From: Myxococcota bacterium
GTDB taxonomy: Bacteria; Myxococcota_A; UBA9042; DTJE01
Assembly: GCA_017994695.1 (NCBI GenBank)
Contig: JAGOKF010000037.1
Coordinates: forward strand, 1 to 35,421
DNA length: 35,421 bases
Direction: 5' to 3'
The translations under genes and the position numbers were made by a program. Below are positions 23,739 through 34,680 of the stretch, one piece after another (position 1 is the first letter of the stretch; each line of letters begins with the position of its first letter). The notes under the pieces were generated by a model. That model searched no databases. It was not told where the DNA came from and worked only from the letters and a program-made list of their open reading frames with translations.

Positions 23739-24563
23739 TCAGGGGTAGATCATCGGGAGTTCCACCAGGGGGCTCCCCTCGGGGTTCGCCGCGTCGCACT
23801 GGTACTTCAGGACCTGGTGCTGGGTCGCCGCCTCGTCCGCGCCGCCCTTCCCCGGGGCCACCAGCAGGTCGATCACGTGGGGGTCGCAGTCCCAGTCCGA
23901 CCCGCCCCCGAACCGGTGCGCCCCGGCGATCTCGTTCACCTTCCGGGTCAGCAGGTCCCGGGAGGACGGGTATCCCTCGTTGGACTGCACCACCACACCG
24001 TACCCCCACCCGGCCGGCGGTCCGCCCAGGTCCTTCAGGGGCACCGTCGCGACCACCGTCCTTCCCTGGACCCGGACCGACTTCGGGATCACCACCCCGG
24101 CCTTCAGGGCCCCGGCCTTGGTCGCCACCTCCGACTCCAGGCGCTGGCGACCCTGGGGACTGATCAGCACGACCTTCTCCCAGGCCGATTCCGGGCGGAA
24201 CCGGGCGTTGATCCCCGGCAGGGCGTCCCGGAAGCCGCTCCCGGCCTTGTGATCCTGGTCGATGTACACCTGCACGAACTGCAGCGAGAAGCCGTTCCCC
24301 GGAGGCGACCAGGACTTGCTGTCCCAGGGGTCCCCGATCCGGGTCCGGAACTCCACCGTGATCACCGCGTCGGCCCCCTTCACCTCCAGCGAGAATCCCG
24401 TCAGGTCGAAGGACCCGGGGGCATAGACGGAATCGGTGGGATAGACGTAGGTCCCTGGCCCGTCGTCATCCCCGCTGGGGTCCTTGAAGGAGACCGACTG
24501 CGCCATCGCCGCGCCGGCCTGGCACCACACCAACCCGAAGGCGATCCACCGGAACCTGCCCAT
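23739..24563 (-). CDS. Exported protein resembling the glucodextranase C-terminal binding module
   Basis: 274 residues with a signal peptide (MGRFRWIAFGLVW...GAAMAQ). The mature N-terminus FKDPSGDDDGPGTYVYPTD, followed by PGSFDLTGFSLEV, strongly recalls the sugar/surface-layer-binding module at the C-terminus of glucodextranase and related S-layer-associated proteins. Here the module makes up nearly the whole protein and no catalytic domain is present. The ATG at 24563 has GGGAGGGG five bases before it. It is the likely partner of the barrel encoded 12 bases downstream. The 75-base gap to the FadL-like gene upstream contains a small GGGGC-GAA-GCCCC hairpin (24589-24601) without a T-run. Binding of a polysaccharide is plausible but unproven. 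Confidence 0.78.
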   Translation of the reverse strand: MGRFRWIAFGLVWCQAGAAMAQSVSFKDPSGDDDGPGTYVYPTDSVYAPGSFDLTGFSLEVKGADAVITVEFRTRIGDPWDSKSWSPPGNGFSLQFVQVYIDQDHKAGSGFRDALPGINARFRPESAWEKVVLISPQGRQRLESEVATKAGALKAGVVIPKSVRVQGRTVVATVPLKDLGGPPAGWGYGVVVQSNEGYPSSRDLLTRKVNEIAGAHRFGGGSDWDCDPHVIDLLVAPGKGGADEAATQHQVLKYQCDAANPEGSPLVELPMIYP

Positions 24564-24638
24564 CGAACCCCTCCCTCTTGCAGCCAACGGGGCGAAGCCC
24601 CCCTCAAGGATACGGGAGTCCTCGGGACCCGCAACCCC

Positions 24639-26153
24639 TCAGCGTCCGGCCACGGGCCGCCCGTGGACCAGTTCTTCCCACAGGATCGTGAGTCCCAGGG
24701 AGATGACGTCGAAGGAGGAGCGGTAGCGGCCCTCGTTGACCGGGTACCCGTTCCGGACGTTCCCCTCGAAGTCCAGCAACTGCTGGTACACCCGCCCCTC
24801 TCCGGCCTCCACGGTCCGGGACAACTGGAAGACGTGCCCGTAGGAGATGCCCACCTCGATCCCCCGCCAGGCCCCCCGGACCCCGAACCCGAGTCCAAAC
24901 CGGTCCCAGGAAGGCAGGTCGATGGCCGTGTAGGCCTTCGGCTGGGCCCCGCTCTCCCACCAGCCCCCCAGGCTGACCCAGAGGTGCCGGGGCAGGGCGT
25001 TCCAGGTGCCGCCCAGGCGCAGGCTGTGGGTGTCCTTCAGGTTCCGGGGCAGTTCCAGGGACTTCAGCAGCAGGGAGGTGCCGAAGGCCTCGACCTCCTG
25101 CTGGTCGAAGCGGATCCGGAAGGCGTCCTGTACCGACCACTGTTCCCAGGCATAGTCCAGTTCGACGTCGAAGACCTCCCGGTCCCCCTGGGGCCAGACG
25201 AACCGCAGCGCCGCCCGCAGGTCCACCGGGTAGTCGAAGGAGAGCCGCCCGGGGACCTTCACCGGGGCCGACCGGGCATAGATCGAGTTCTGGGTGCCGG
25301 AAATCGTCAGGTCCCCTTTCGCCCGGACGGGGATCGGGGCCACCCGGGCGGCCATCGCCAGTTCCAGCTGCGGCAGCGGCCGCACCCAGAAACCCGCGAT
25401 GCCCGACACGCCGGCCCAGTCGGCGACGTCCAGGTCCACCCGCAGGTCGTTCAGGTTCTTGGCGGGGTCGTTCTGGTTCACCGCCGCGGCCGGACCGACG
25501 ATGTCCACGCTGTATCGCACCCAGGGCACCGTGACGTACTGGAGCGTGATGCCGACCCCGAACCACTGCTGGTACTTGTAGGCTGCCGACAGGGACACGA
25601 AGGCGAGCATCGCGTCCAGGTCGGTCACCGAGTACCGGGAGGCCGAGACCGCGGGCTCGGTCTGGCCCGAGGCCGGAGCGGTGTTCGGGTAGGACACCTT
25701 GCCAAAGGCCGCCGGCCCCGACAGGCCCAGCCCGAAGGCCCAGTCCTTCAGGCCGAAGTCGCTGGTCAGACCCAGGCTGATCCCCATTGGGAAGAAGCCC
25801 TGCTGCTGGTGGATGACCGGGAAGGACACCTCCCCGGTGCCGTTGTTGTAGGCCGGGTCCGGGTCGCAGGGGTCCTGGGAGGGCCCTCCCTTGCACCGCC
25901 GGGCCGGCAGGCGTTCGAAGGACAGCGACAGGTCCGACAGGGTGTGGTTGTACATCAGCCGGGTGCCCCGCATCCGGGCCAGCGCCGCCGGATTCCACCA
26001 GATCGCCGACGGGTCGTCGGCCCCGGCGGTGAAGGCCCCGCCCCGCCCCAGGGCATGGACCCCCTGGGGTCCGTACTCGAAGCCCGCCGCCAGCGCCCCG
26101 GAGGGGCATGCCAGGAGGCCCAGAAACCACAGCAACGCCGCGTTTCGTTTCAT
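24639..26153 (-). CDS. FadL/OmpP1-type outer-membrane transport protein
   Basis: 504 residues. The signal peptide ends ...SGALA, followed directly by AGFEYGPQGVHALGRGGAFTAGADDPSAIWWNPAALA; parts of this (GRGGAF, ADDPSAIWWNPA) form the hallmark N-terminus of FadL/TodX barrels, which take up fatty acids or other hydrophobic compounds. Later strands are typical amphipathic barrel segments. The length is close to other FadL-family members. GGAGCGGG precedes the ATG. Its place ahead of three other envelope genes suggests a shared transcript, although the 75-base gap leaves room for a separate promoter. The substrate cannot be predicted. Confidence 0.88.
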   Translation of the reverse strand: MKRNAALLWFLGLLACPSGALAAGFEYGPQGVHALGRGGAFTAGADDPSAIWWNPAALARMRGTRLMYNHTLSDLSLSFERLPARRCKGGPSQDPCDPDPAYNNGTGEVSFPVIHQQQGFFPMGISLGLTSDFGLKDWAFGLGLSGPAAFGKVSYPNTAPASGQTEPAVSASRYSVTDLDAMLAFVSLSAAYKYQQWFGVGITLQYVTVPWVRYSVDIVGPAAAVNQNDPAKNLNDLRVDLDVADWAGVSGIAGFWVRPLPQLELAMAARVAPIPVRAKGDLTISGTQNSIYARSAPVKVPGRLSFDYPVDLRAALRFVWPQGDREVFDVELDYAWEQWSVQDAFRIRFDQQEVEAFGTSLLLKSLELPRNLKDTHSLRLGGTWNALPRHLWVSLGGWWESGAQPKAYTAIDLPSWDRFGLGFGVRGAWRGIEVGISYGHVFQLSRTVEAGEGRVYQQLLDFEGNVRNGYPVNEGRYRSSFDVISLGLTILWEELVHGRPVAGR

Positions 26154-26390
26154 TCCCGCTCCTGATCTGCAAGAGTTCCCCGACGCAGCCCGAACCTATC
26201 ACAGCGGCGCCGACCCCGACAACGCGGAATTCCGGGAACGAATCGTCCCCAACCCGGAATCCTCGCGCCCTGCCGAACGGTCCACAGGGAGCGGGACATC
26301 GGGACCCCCGTCCGCTGCCGGAAAATCCTGTGCGTCCCTCCCGGGTTTCGGCTATTCTCGCCTCCGTCTCTTTGCAACAGGTGACCCTCC
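26154..26390. other. Divergent intergenic region
   Basis: 237 bases between the FadL-like gene (minus) and the lipoprotein gene (plus). TATTCT at 26353-26358 is a possible -10 for the plus-strand gene, without a good -35. I see no clear operator, repeat or RNA structure. Confidence 0.3.
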
Positions 26391-27368
26391 ATGAGAAGCG
26401 TGTTCCTCGCGTTCGCAACCCTGGCTCTCCTGCTGGCCTCCGCCTGCGGAGGCGACGATTCCTCCGGGACGGACACGGGAATCCAGGACCCCGGAACCCC
26501 CGATCCGGGAACCCCGGACCCCGGAACCCAGGACCCGGGAACCACCGTCGAGTGCCTCCCCTGTCTGCAGCCGGGCCTGGCGCTCCGGTTCACCCGCCTG
26601 GACGTCCAGGAGCCCTCGGAGCCCCTGGGCCTCCCGGAGTTCCTGAACGCCATCTGGGCCCCGGACATCACGGCGAGCCGCCTGAACATCGCCCTCCGGG
26701 TCGAGTCGGTGGAGGAGATCGAGTACCAGGGGCAGCAGGTCCGGAAACTGACCGTCACCGCCGGGTCCGCCTGGCATGACCTGACGGTGGATGACGTGCT
26801 GCCGGTGAACGGCGGGAAGACCCCGACCCAGTACTACTTCCTCTCGGACGCCGTGAGCCAGTTCCAGATCGTGGTGAAGCCCGACTGCACCTTCGAGTCC
26901 CTGGCGGGGGCCTCCCTGGTCTTCCACCCCGGCCCGATGGACCACGCCCTGATCTGCTCCGACGGCTACCCCGAGATGGGCCTCGGATCGGATCGCATCC
27001 CGATGGCCCGCCTCTTCGCCCGGGGCCGCTTCAACGACCAGTGCGAGATCCCCTCGGGCTACCTGGAGGGGTGCATCGCCCAGCAGGCCGCCTGCCGGAT
27101 CTGCAGTTTCGGCCCCGCCCCCGACTACTCCCTCTGGAAGCGGGAACCGAATCCCAATGCCGCAGGGACCCCCTGTTCGGCCTCCTACTGCGAGAAGTAC
27201 TGCGCGAAGAACGTCTGGGTGAACTTCGGGGCCTTCGTGGAGGGCCTCGGGGTCCCCCTGCAGTGCGACTTCGACGGCCCCGAGCAGAACGGCGACGCGA
27301 TGAACGGCTACCTGATCGCCGGGGAGTGGTCGGCGTCGAAGGCCCCCTTTGCCTCAGGGGCCCAGTAG
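26391..27368 (+). CDS. Putative lipoprotein with DPGTP-repeat linker
   Basis: 325 residues. MRSVFLAFATLALLLASACG has a clear lipobox (SAC). A low-complexity linker with four DPGT-type units follows (about residues 32-48) and would hold the folded part away from the membrane. The remainder has paired cysteines, including ECLPCL and CSASYCEKYC, suggesting an extracytoplasmic, disulfide-bonded domain; I do not recognise it. The last 15 bases overlap the convergent permease gene. AGGTGA lies just before the ATG. Function unknown. Confidence 0.85.
   Translation: MRSVFLAFATLALLLASACGGDDSSGTDTGIQDPGTPDPGTPDPGTQDPGTTVECLPCLQPGLALRFTRLDVQEPSEPLGLPEFLNAIWAPDITASRLNIALRVESVEEIEYQGQQVRKLTVTAGSAWHDLTVDDVLPVNGGKTPTQYYFLSDAVSQFQIVVKPDCTFESLAGASLVFHPGPMDHALICSDGYPEMGLGSDRIPMARLFARGRFNDQCEIPSGYLEGCIAQQAACRICSFGPAPDYSLWKREPNPNAAGTPCSASYCEKYCAKNVWVNFGAFVEGLGVPLQCDFDGPEQNGDAMNGYLIAGEWSASKAPFASGAQ
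26482..26546 (+). repeat. Short tandem coding repeat (DPGTP linker)
   Basis: About four near-copies of a 15-base unit of the form GGAACCCCNGAYCCC, coding for PGTPD. It is a low-complexity protein linker prone to copy-number change by slippage. Confidence 0.7.
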
Positions 27369-28781
27369 CCCCCGGCCCCGCCGGAACCACCGGTAGAACG
27401 GGATCCCGATCGCCACCAGCAGCCCCCCCAGCAGCGCGTTCCGGGTGTTCTCCCGGAAGGAGAGCGCAACGTAGATCGCCGAGAAGATCGCGAAACAGGC
27501 CGGGACCCAGGGATACCCGGGCACCCGGTAGGGACGGGGCACCTCGGGGCGCCGGACCCGCAGCACGATCACCGCGGCCGCCAGCAGGCCGTAGAAGGCC
27601 CAGGACACCACCACCATCATGTCGGTGATCTGGTCGAAGGTGCCCGAGAAGACCAGCACCGAGGACCAGGCCCACTGGACCCACAGGGCCACGTGAGGGG
27701 TCCCCCGCCGGGGATGCACCGCGTCGAGCCCCTTCCAGAGCAGCCCGTCCCGGGACATCGCCCAGTACACCCTCGCCGACACCAGGGAGGTGCCATGAAG
27801 CGCCCCGAAGGTGCTCAGCACCACCGCGAGGGACACCAGGGCCGCCCCGAAGGGCAGCACCCGGGCGACCGCGTCGGCGGCCACCAGCGTCGAGGACCGG
27901 ACCTCCTCCAGGGGCAGCAGGGCGAAGTAGGCCCAGTTGACCCCCAGGTAGCCCAGCGTGACCAGGCCCATGCCCAGCACCAGCGCCCGAGGAAAGTCCC
28001 GGGAGGGGCGGCGCATCTCCGACCCGACGTAGGTGACGTTGATCCAGCCGTCGTAGGCCCAGAAGGCCCCCGAGAGGGCCAGCGTCAGGGCCGCCAGCAG
28101 CGGCATCGGCCCCGCGACGGCCGGATGGATCGCCTCCGGCAGCACGGGCCCATCGAAGGATCCGGAACGGGCCCCGGCGACGCCGACCGCCACGATGCCC
28201 GCCAGGATCGCCAGTTTCACCCACAGGAAGGCATCCTGGACCCGGGCTCCCAGGCGGACTCCCTGGACGTTCATCGCGGTGACCGCCAGCAGGGCCCCGA
28301 CCGCGACGATCTTGGTCCCGAGGTCCCGCAGAGGGTACAGGTCCACGACCCCCCACAGCGTGGTGCCCCAGGCGGCCAGTTCCGGGGACGGATCCCCCCA
28401 TCCGACGAAGGGCCGCAGGTACTCGGCGCAGATGTAGGCGATGGAGGCCAGCGTCCCGGTCTGGATCACCGAGAGCACCGACCAGCCGTAGAGGAACCCC
28501 GTGAAGGGCCCGAAGGCCCGGCCCAGGTGCCCGTAGAGCCCCCCGGCGTCGGGGAAGGTGGCCGCCAGTTCCGCCGCGGAAAGGGCCCCGAGGAAGGATA
28601 GCCCCGCCGCCAGCAGCCAGACCAGCAGCACCAGCGTCGGGGACGGCAGGGACTGGGCCATCGGGGCGGCCTTCTTGAAGATCCCCGACCCGACCACGGA
28701 TCCCACGACCAGGGCCGTGGCGGTCCAGGCACCGATGTGCCGGACCAGGTCCCTGCGGGAATGGGCGGGCGATCCCTCCAC
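27354..28781 (-). CDS. APC-superfamily amino-acid permease
   Basis: 475 residues with about twelve membrane segments. The first contains VGSVVGSGIFKKAAP, the GSGIF unwound-helix signature of APC/LAT transporters that contacts substrate. AFWAYDGWINVTYVGSEMRRPSRDFPRAL is the conserved sixth-helix region and following loop. PYRVPGYPWVPA near the C-terminus is typical of the LAT subfamily (antiporters or uniporters of neutral or cationic amino acids). The substrate cannot be fixed from sequence. The start is GTG with a GGGGGA site upstream. The gene converges on and overlaps the lipoprotein gene by 15 bases, and lies 34 bases downstream of the HAD phosphatase gene. Confidence 0.92.
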   Translation of the reverse strand: MEGSPAHSRRDLVRHIGAWTATALVVGSVVGSGIFKKAAPMAQSLPSPTLVLLVWLLAAGLSFLGALSAAELAATFPDAGGLYGHLGRAFGPFTGFLYGWSVLSVIQTGTLASIAYICAEYLRPFVGWGDPSPELAAWGTTLWGVVDLYPLRDLGTKIVAVGALLAVTAMNVQGVRLGARVQDAFLWVKLAILAGIVAVGVAGARSGSFDGPVLPEAIHPAVAGPMPLLAALTLALSGAFWAYDGWINVTYVGSEMRRPSRDFPRALVLGMGLVTLGYLGVNWAYFALLPLEEVRSSTLVAADAVARVLPFGAALVSLAVVLSTFGALHGTSLVSARVYWAMSRDGLLWKGLDAVHPRRGTPHVALWVQWAWSSVLVFSGTFDQITDMMVVVSWAFYGLLAAAVIVLRVRRPEVPRPYRVPGYPWVPACFAIFSAIYVALSFRENTRNALLGGLLVAIGIPFYRWFRRGRGLLGP

Positions 28782-28815
28782 GCGTCCCCCTGGCCGCCGT
28801 CGCCCGCCTCCCGGG

Positions 28816-29544
28816 TCACTCGGACCCGGAACTCCCGGGCCACCGGGCCCCCTCGATCGAAACGCCTTCGACCATCATGCGGACCAGGTCCCGGGAGGTC
28901 ATCCCGCAGAAGTCCCGGACCCGCCGGTCGGCCAGCGCCGCCTGCTCCGGCAGCGTGTAGTCGTTCTCCACCGCCAGGACCCGCATGCCGGCCGCCTTGC
29001 CCGCCAGGATCCCGGCGTGGGCATCCTCCACCACCAGGCACCGTTCCGGGGGAAGGTCCAGGTCCCGGGCCGCCGCCAGGAAGATCTCCGGGTCCGGCTT
29101 GTACCGGGACACGTCGTCGCCGGTCTTCACCACGTCGAAGAACTCGGCCAGGGCCGTCACCCGGAGGACCCGCCGGACGTAGCGCCCCGGGGAGGACGAG
29201 GCAACGGCGCAGCGCAGGTCCGCGATGCGACAGGACTCCAGGATCTCCCGGGCCCCGGGGATCAGCATCACCCCCTCCTCCTCCACCATCCGGCAGACCC
29301 GGTCCATGCGGCGCTCCACCAGCACCTCCGGGGGATCCGGCAGGCCGAACCGCCGGCAGTAGAACTGCATGTTCTCCAGGGCGGACCTCCCCGGGATGCG
29401 GCTTCGCTCCTCGGGGGTCATCTCGTCGAGGCTTCTCCCCAGAGGGGCGAGCAGGGCCTCGGTGGCCCGGTGGTAGAGGTGCTCGGACTGCACCAGGGTG
29501 CCGTCCAGATCGAAGAGGATGCCGTAGGGTTTCCTGCCGCTCAT
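28816..29544 (-). CDS. HAD-superfamily phosphatase, beta-phosphoglucomutase-like
   Basis: 242 residues. Motif I is FDLDGTL with the nucleophile Asp12 and acid/base Asp14. A helical cap follows (about 20-90, subclass IA). Motif II is VASSS, motif III the lysine of KPDPEIF, and motif IV VVEDAHAGI. The order and cap type fit the beta-phosphoglucomutase/phosphonatase group of HAD hydrolases, which act on small sugar phosphates and similar compounds; the substrate is not predictable. The ATG has only a weak ribosome site. It is followed after 34 bases by the permease gene, so the two may be co-transcribed. Confidence 0.92.
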   Translation of the reverse strand: MSGRKPYGILFDLDGTLVQSEHLYHRATEALLAPLGRSLDEMTPEERSRIPGRSALENMQFYCRRFGLPDPPEVLVERRMDRVCRMVEEEGVMLIPGAREILESCRIADLRCAVASSSPGRYVRRVLRVTALAEFFDVVKTGDDVSRYKPDPEIFLAAARDLDLPPERCLVVEDAHAGILAGKAAGMRVLAVENDYTLPEQAALADRRVRDFCGMTSRDLVRMMVEGVSIEGARWPGSSGSE

Positions 29545-29698
29545 GACCCGGAGGCCTATTTCGGCCCGAAGCGGCCGTCAAACCGCCCGCGATGCCGAAC
29601 CCCTTGAACCCCGGGAGGACCTGTGGTAGATGGTGGCGTTTCCGGGTCTCGAAGGGCCCCCCTTCGCCCGGCCTCCAGGACGCAGGAGGACCTCGCCG

Positions 29699-31042
29699 AT
29701 GCAGCGACGCGGACCGGTGCTCTACCTCCGACCCACCCTCTCCTCCCGGCGGAGGCGCCAGGCGCCCTGGCTGGTATCGGGCTTCCTGGTGGCGATCGTC
29801 GCCGTGAACTGGCTGGTCTTCTTCGGGGGAACGCCCGATCCGGCGGGCCCCTCTCTGGAGGACCGCCTGTCCACCCCGGTCGCGGTGCCGGAGATCGCCC
29901 CCCCCGAGAACCCCGTTCCCGGAACCCCGGAGTCCCGCAGGGTGGAGGGCAGCCTGAACCGGGGAGAGTCCCCGACCCAGTTGCTGGTCCGCCTGGGAGC
30001 CACCCCCCAGAGCGCCCGGGAGGCCCTGTCCCAGGCCGCCCGGGAAGTGGACATGCGGGTGATGCGGGTCGGCCAGCGGATGGCCGCCGACCTGGACCCC
30101 CGGGGGCAGGTCCTGTCGCTCCAGGTGTTCCTGGACGTGCTGACCACCGTCGAGGTCCGGCAATCCGGGAACGGGGAATGGGAGGTGGCCCGCCGGGAGG
30201 CTCCGGTGGACCGGGAAATCGTCCAGGTCGCCTGCCTGATCGACGGGAATCTCTACGACAGCCTGCAGCAGTGCGGCCTGGACCAGCAGGCCATCGGACC
30301 GCGGGTGGCGGACCTCCTCTCTGGCCAGGTCGACTTCTTCAGCGAGGTCCGTCGCGGGGACGTCCTGCGTCTGCGCATCCAGAAGGAGAGTTCCGGGGGC
30401 CAGTTCCTGCGGTACGGCAGGGTCGAGTCCCTGCTCTACGAGGGCCGGGTCGTCACGGCGGGGGTCTTCTCCCGGGTCGGGGCCGACGGCAGCGTCGCCT
30501 ACTACGACGCCGACGGGGTCCCGGTGGAGCGGCCGTTCCTCCGGGCGCCCCTGAAATACACCCGGGTGTCCTCCCAGTACTCTCTGCGCCGCCTCCACCC
30601 GATCCTGAAGACCTACCGCCCCCACAAGGCGATGGACTACGCCGCCCCGACCGGAACCCCGGTCCAGGCCGTGGGAGATGGCCGGGTGGTGTTCCTGGGC
30701 CGCCGGGGCGCGGCGGGCAACACGGTCGTGATCCAGCACGATCACGGCCTCCAGACCTATTACGCCCACCTGTCCTCGTTCGCGAAGGGCCTGAAGGTCG
30801 GGGATGTCGTCCGGCAGCAGCAGTTGATCGGCGCCGTGGGGTCCTCCGGCCGGTCGACCGGGCCCCATCTCCACTTCGCGGTGGCCCGGAACGGGGCGTT
30901 CATCGATCCCCGGATTCTCCGGGAGATCCGGGGCAATCCCCTGCCCGAGGCCGACCGGGAGGAATTCCGGACCGAGGTCGCGAGTCAGGTGGCGCTGTTG
31001 AAGGCCCTTCCGATCCAGACCGTCGATCGCAGGCGCTTCTGA
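29699..31042 (+). CDS. Membrane-anchored M23 peptidoglycan endopeptidase (MepM-like)
   Basis: 447 residues. A basic N-terminus (SSRRRRQ) precedes one membrane segment (about 23-42), so the rest is periplasmic. A LysM/OapA-like region (about 85-250) precedes the LytM catalytic domain. The zinc ligands are His309 and Asp313 in PHKAMDYAAPTGTPV and His392 in PHLHFAV, with His390 as catalytic partner; all are intact. Such enzymes cut peptide cross-links of peptidoglycan to allow wall growth. The ATG at 29699 is preceded by AGGAGGA; an in-frame upstream start would add 23 unrelated residues. It converges on the following gene across 136 bases without an obvious terminator. Confidence 0.93.
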   Translation: MQRRGPVLYLRPTLSSRRRRQAPWLVSGFLVAIVAVNWLVFFGGTPDPAGPSLEDRLSTPVAVPEIAPPENPVPGTPESRRVEGSLNRGESPTQLLVRLGATPQSAREALSQAAREVDMRVMRVGQRMAADLDPRGQVLSLQVFLDVLTTVEVRQSGNGEWEVARREAPVDREIVQVACLIDGNLYDSLQQCGLDQQAIGPRVADLLSGQVDFFSEVRRGDVLRLRIQKESSGGQFLRYGRVESLLYEGRVVTAGVFSRVGADGSVAYYDADGVPVERPFLRAPLKYTRVSSQYSLRRLHPILKTYRPHKAMDYAAPTGTPVQAVGDGRVVFLGRRGAAGNTVVIQHDHGLQTYYAHLSSFAKGLKVGDVVRQQQLIGAVGSSGRSTGPHLHFAVARNGAFIDPRILREIRGNPLPEADREEFRTEVASQVALLKALPIQTVDRRRF

Positions 31043-31178
31043 TCGGGGGTTCCCCGGACCCATTCCGGACCGGCGACCACCCCGGGTCTCCCGACAGGAA
31101 GGAAGTTCCCGCGGACGCTCCGTCCCCGATCCCCCGGAGGCCGCGTCGCCGGCCAGGACATCGGCGCGCAGGAGAGAA

Positions 31179-32876
31179 TCAGAACCCCGCTACGGCCCGG
31201 ACACGGACGGCGCCGGCGGTCCGGGGAGAGACCCCGTCGCCGGGGCGGTCCAGCCCGTCCAGCGGGAACAGCACGGCCCCGTCGGCCCGAAGCGAGAAGT
31301 GGCGGCCCATCCGGAGGCCGAGGTCCAGCCCTCCCTCGATGCCCAGGGGGCGCTTGCCGCCCGGAGTCCCCTCGGGAATGGACGCGAAGGCCATCAGCAG
31401 GGACACCCCGCCGTCCAGCGCCCACTCCCCCGACTTCCAGAAGGTCCGATTCCAGCCGGGCTTGAAGTAGAAGGCGTTGGTGACGGACCCGATCACCTCC
31501 CGGAACAGCAGATGGTCCACCCGGTAGTCCCGGTTGAAGACGAAGTGGTGGATGGTCCGGGTCCGGAAGAGGCTCGGATGCTCCCGGTTCCAGCACCCGG
31601 ACCCCGAGGCCGCCAGCAGGCCCTGGTCCAGCACCCCGAAGGCCCCCAGCGTGTTGCCCCCCGTCGCCAGTCCCGCCCAGAGGAAGACCCGGTCGGGCCC
31701 CGTCTGCACCTCGGCCTCCAGGGCCGCCCCGAAGGACAGGAACTCCTTCCGGGAACGGCTGTCCTGGGGGCTGCTGACCACGTGGTCCACGTGTCCCCAG
31801 GTCATCGCCACCTCGGCCTCGACGCGCAGCGACAGGTCGGGCCGGGGACGCATCCGGAACTTCCCCCACACGCTCGGCGTCCAGAAGAAGGCCCCCCGGG
31901 GGACGATCACCGCGGCGTCGTAGGAGGACGGGGCCGAGGTGCCCGAGGAGGTCGAGGGGGTCGTGGCCGAGAGGTCCGAGGAGGTCTTCTGCTGGGTGAT
32001 GGCGTTGTAGATCCCCCAGTCATAGACCGGCCGGCCCGCCTCGAAGTCCCCGGCCTTCTTCCGTCGCTCCTCGGGGCGCACCGGACTCGAGTCCACCCCG
32101 AAGACCCAGCGATAGACGTCGTCGGTCTGGTCCATGTCGTAGGGCAGCGCGGCGTACCCGTAGGGGGAGTCCGACGTCAGGCCCTCCCCGGGGAACTCCA
32201 GGCCGAACCGCAGCCAGGTCACCCCCAGGTTCACCTTGCCAAAGACCCCGTCCACGTAGTCCCCGAAGTCCGAGTCCGGGTCCCGCCCCCCGCTCCGGAC
32301 GATCCCGAGCCCGAAGTGCTCGGGCATCCGCCCGCCCGACAGATGGACCAGGTGGAAGAGCATCACCTCGGCCCAGACCGCCTGGATCCGGAGGGAGTCC
32401 CGGAAGGAGGAGAAGGCCGCCGACGGGGCCCGCTGCCCCCGGGCAAAGGTGGACAGGGGAGCCGCCGCCTGGTCCACGTCCGGCGTGGACCCCAGGACCA
32501 CGTTGTCCAGCAGGTCCACCACGGCGTGGACCGACGCGATCTCGGCCACCCGGATCACCGGTTCCCATCGGAGCCTCAGATCCGCCGACGACACGGCATC
32601 CCGGACGGACCGGTAGGACCGCTGGCGGGGCAGCACGGTGCTGGAGGACGGGACGCATCCCGGGTCCACCGAGGTGTCCGGGGGGATCCCCAGGTCGCCC
32701 TGAAGGAAGGTGTTGAACCGCAGGCGGAAGGCCCCGCGGTTCTCCACCGTGACCAGGGGGTGCAACCGCAGGGTCAGGTCCGTCTGCTCCTCGGGGTCCG
32801 AGGACTCCTCTGCCCGGAGAGGGGTCGCGGCCAGGCAGACCAGGATCCAGGAACCGGCCAGATACCTTCGGATCAC
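31179..32876 (-). CDS. Outer-membrane beta-barrel protein, TIGR04551-like
   Basis: 565 residues with a signal peptide ending ATPLRA. The mature protein has repeated amphipathic strands (FRLRFNTFLQGDLG, LGVTWLRFGLEF, LSLRVEAEVAMTWG, HFSLRADGAVLF) and ends in ...RVRAVAGF; the final Phe is typical of outer-membrane barrels. HLSGGRMPEHFGLGI and WNREHPSLFRTRTIHHFVFNRDYRVDHLLFRE look like the large myxobacterial barrel family named TIGR04551, from memory and not checked. A Ser/Thr-rich stretch (SATTPSTSSGTSAPSS) is probably an exposed loop. The start is GTG. Function unknown. Confidence 0.8.
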   Translation of the reverse strand: MIRRYLAGSWILVCLAATPLRAEESSDPEEQTDLTLRLHPLVTVENRGAFRLRFNTFLQGDLGIPPDTSVDPGCVPSSSTVLPRQRSYRSVRDAVSSADLRLRWEPVIRVAEIASVHAVVDLLDNVVLGSTPDVDQAAAPLSTFARGQRAPSAAFSSFRDSLRIQAVWAEVMLFHLVHLSGGRMPEHFGLGIVRSGGRDPDSDFGDYVDGVFGKVNLGVTWLRFGLEFPGEGLTSDSPYGYAALPYDMDQTDDVYRWVFGVDSSPVRPEERRKKAGDFEAGRPVYDWGIYNAITQQKTSSDLSATTPSTSSGTSAPSSYDAAVIVPRGAFFWTPSVWGKFRMRPRPDLSLRVEAEVAMTWGHVDHVVSSPQDSRSRKEFLSFGAALEAEVQTGPDRVFLWAGLATGGNTLGAFGVLDQGLLAASGSGCWNREHPSLFRTRTIHHFVFNRDYRVDHLLFREVIGSVTNAFYFKPGWNRTFWKSGEWALDGGVSLLMAFASIPEGTPGGKRPLGIEGGLDLGLRMGRHFSLRADGAVLFPLDGLDRPGDGVSPRTAGAVRVRAVAGF

Positions 32877-33030
32877 GGCGATCCCACCCTTCCCCGGGGC
32901 GGCGCCATGCTACGGTGGAACCCCCGGGAAGTCAACGAATGCCGCTCCCGGCGGCCGGGGGTTCCGACGGCGATCCTCCCCGGGGATCGGGCCTTCGCCG
33001 GATTGGCATCCCGGAGGAGGCTTCGATACC

Positions 33031-33038
33031 ATGAGGCC

Positions 33039-33042
<4 letters not shown>
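33031..33042 (+). other. Possible three-codon leader overlapping the next start
   Basis: ATG AGG CCG TGA begins 10 bases after a strong GGAGGAGG (33013-33020). Its stop overlaps the GTG start of the surface-protein gene as GTGA. The surface gene itself has no ribosome site at normal distance (18 bases), so translation might reach it by re-initiation. It could also be chance. Confidence 0.3.
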
Positions 33043-34610
<1,568 letters not shown>

Positions 34611-34680
34611 CACGGAAGCCCCGACCCTTCCCTTCGGGGCCGATCCTGCGACAATGGACCGGGCAGCAAGGCAGGAACCC

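Noticed and set aside
26482-26546. Short regular repeats that might suggest a CRISPR-like array
   Set aside because: The units are about 15 bases, contiguous and in frame, coding for a DPGTP linker; there are no spacers and no cas genes.
31043-31178. Repeated CCGGACC and GGGGTTCCCC strings between two convergent genes as a terminator
   Set aside because: The repeats are mainly direct rather than inverted, and the possible stem has a two-base loop and no T-run.
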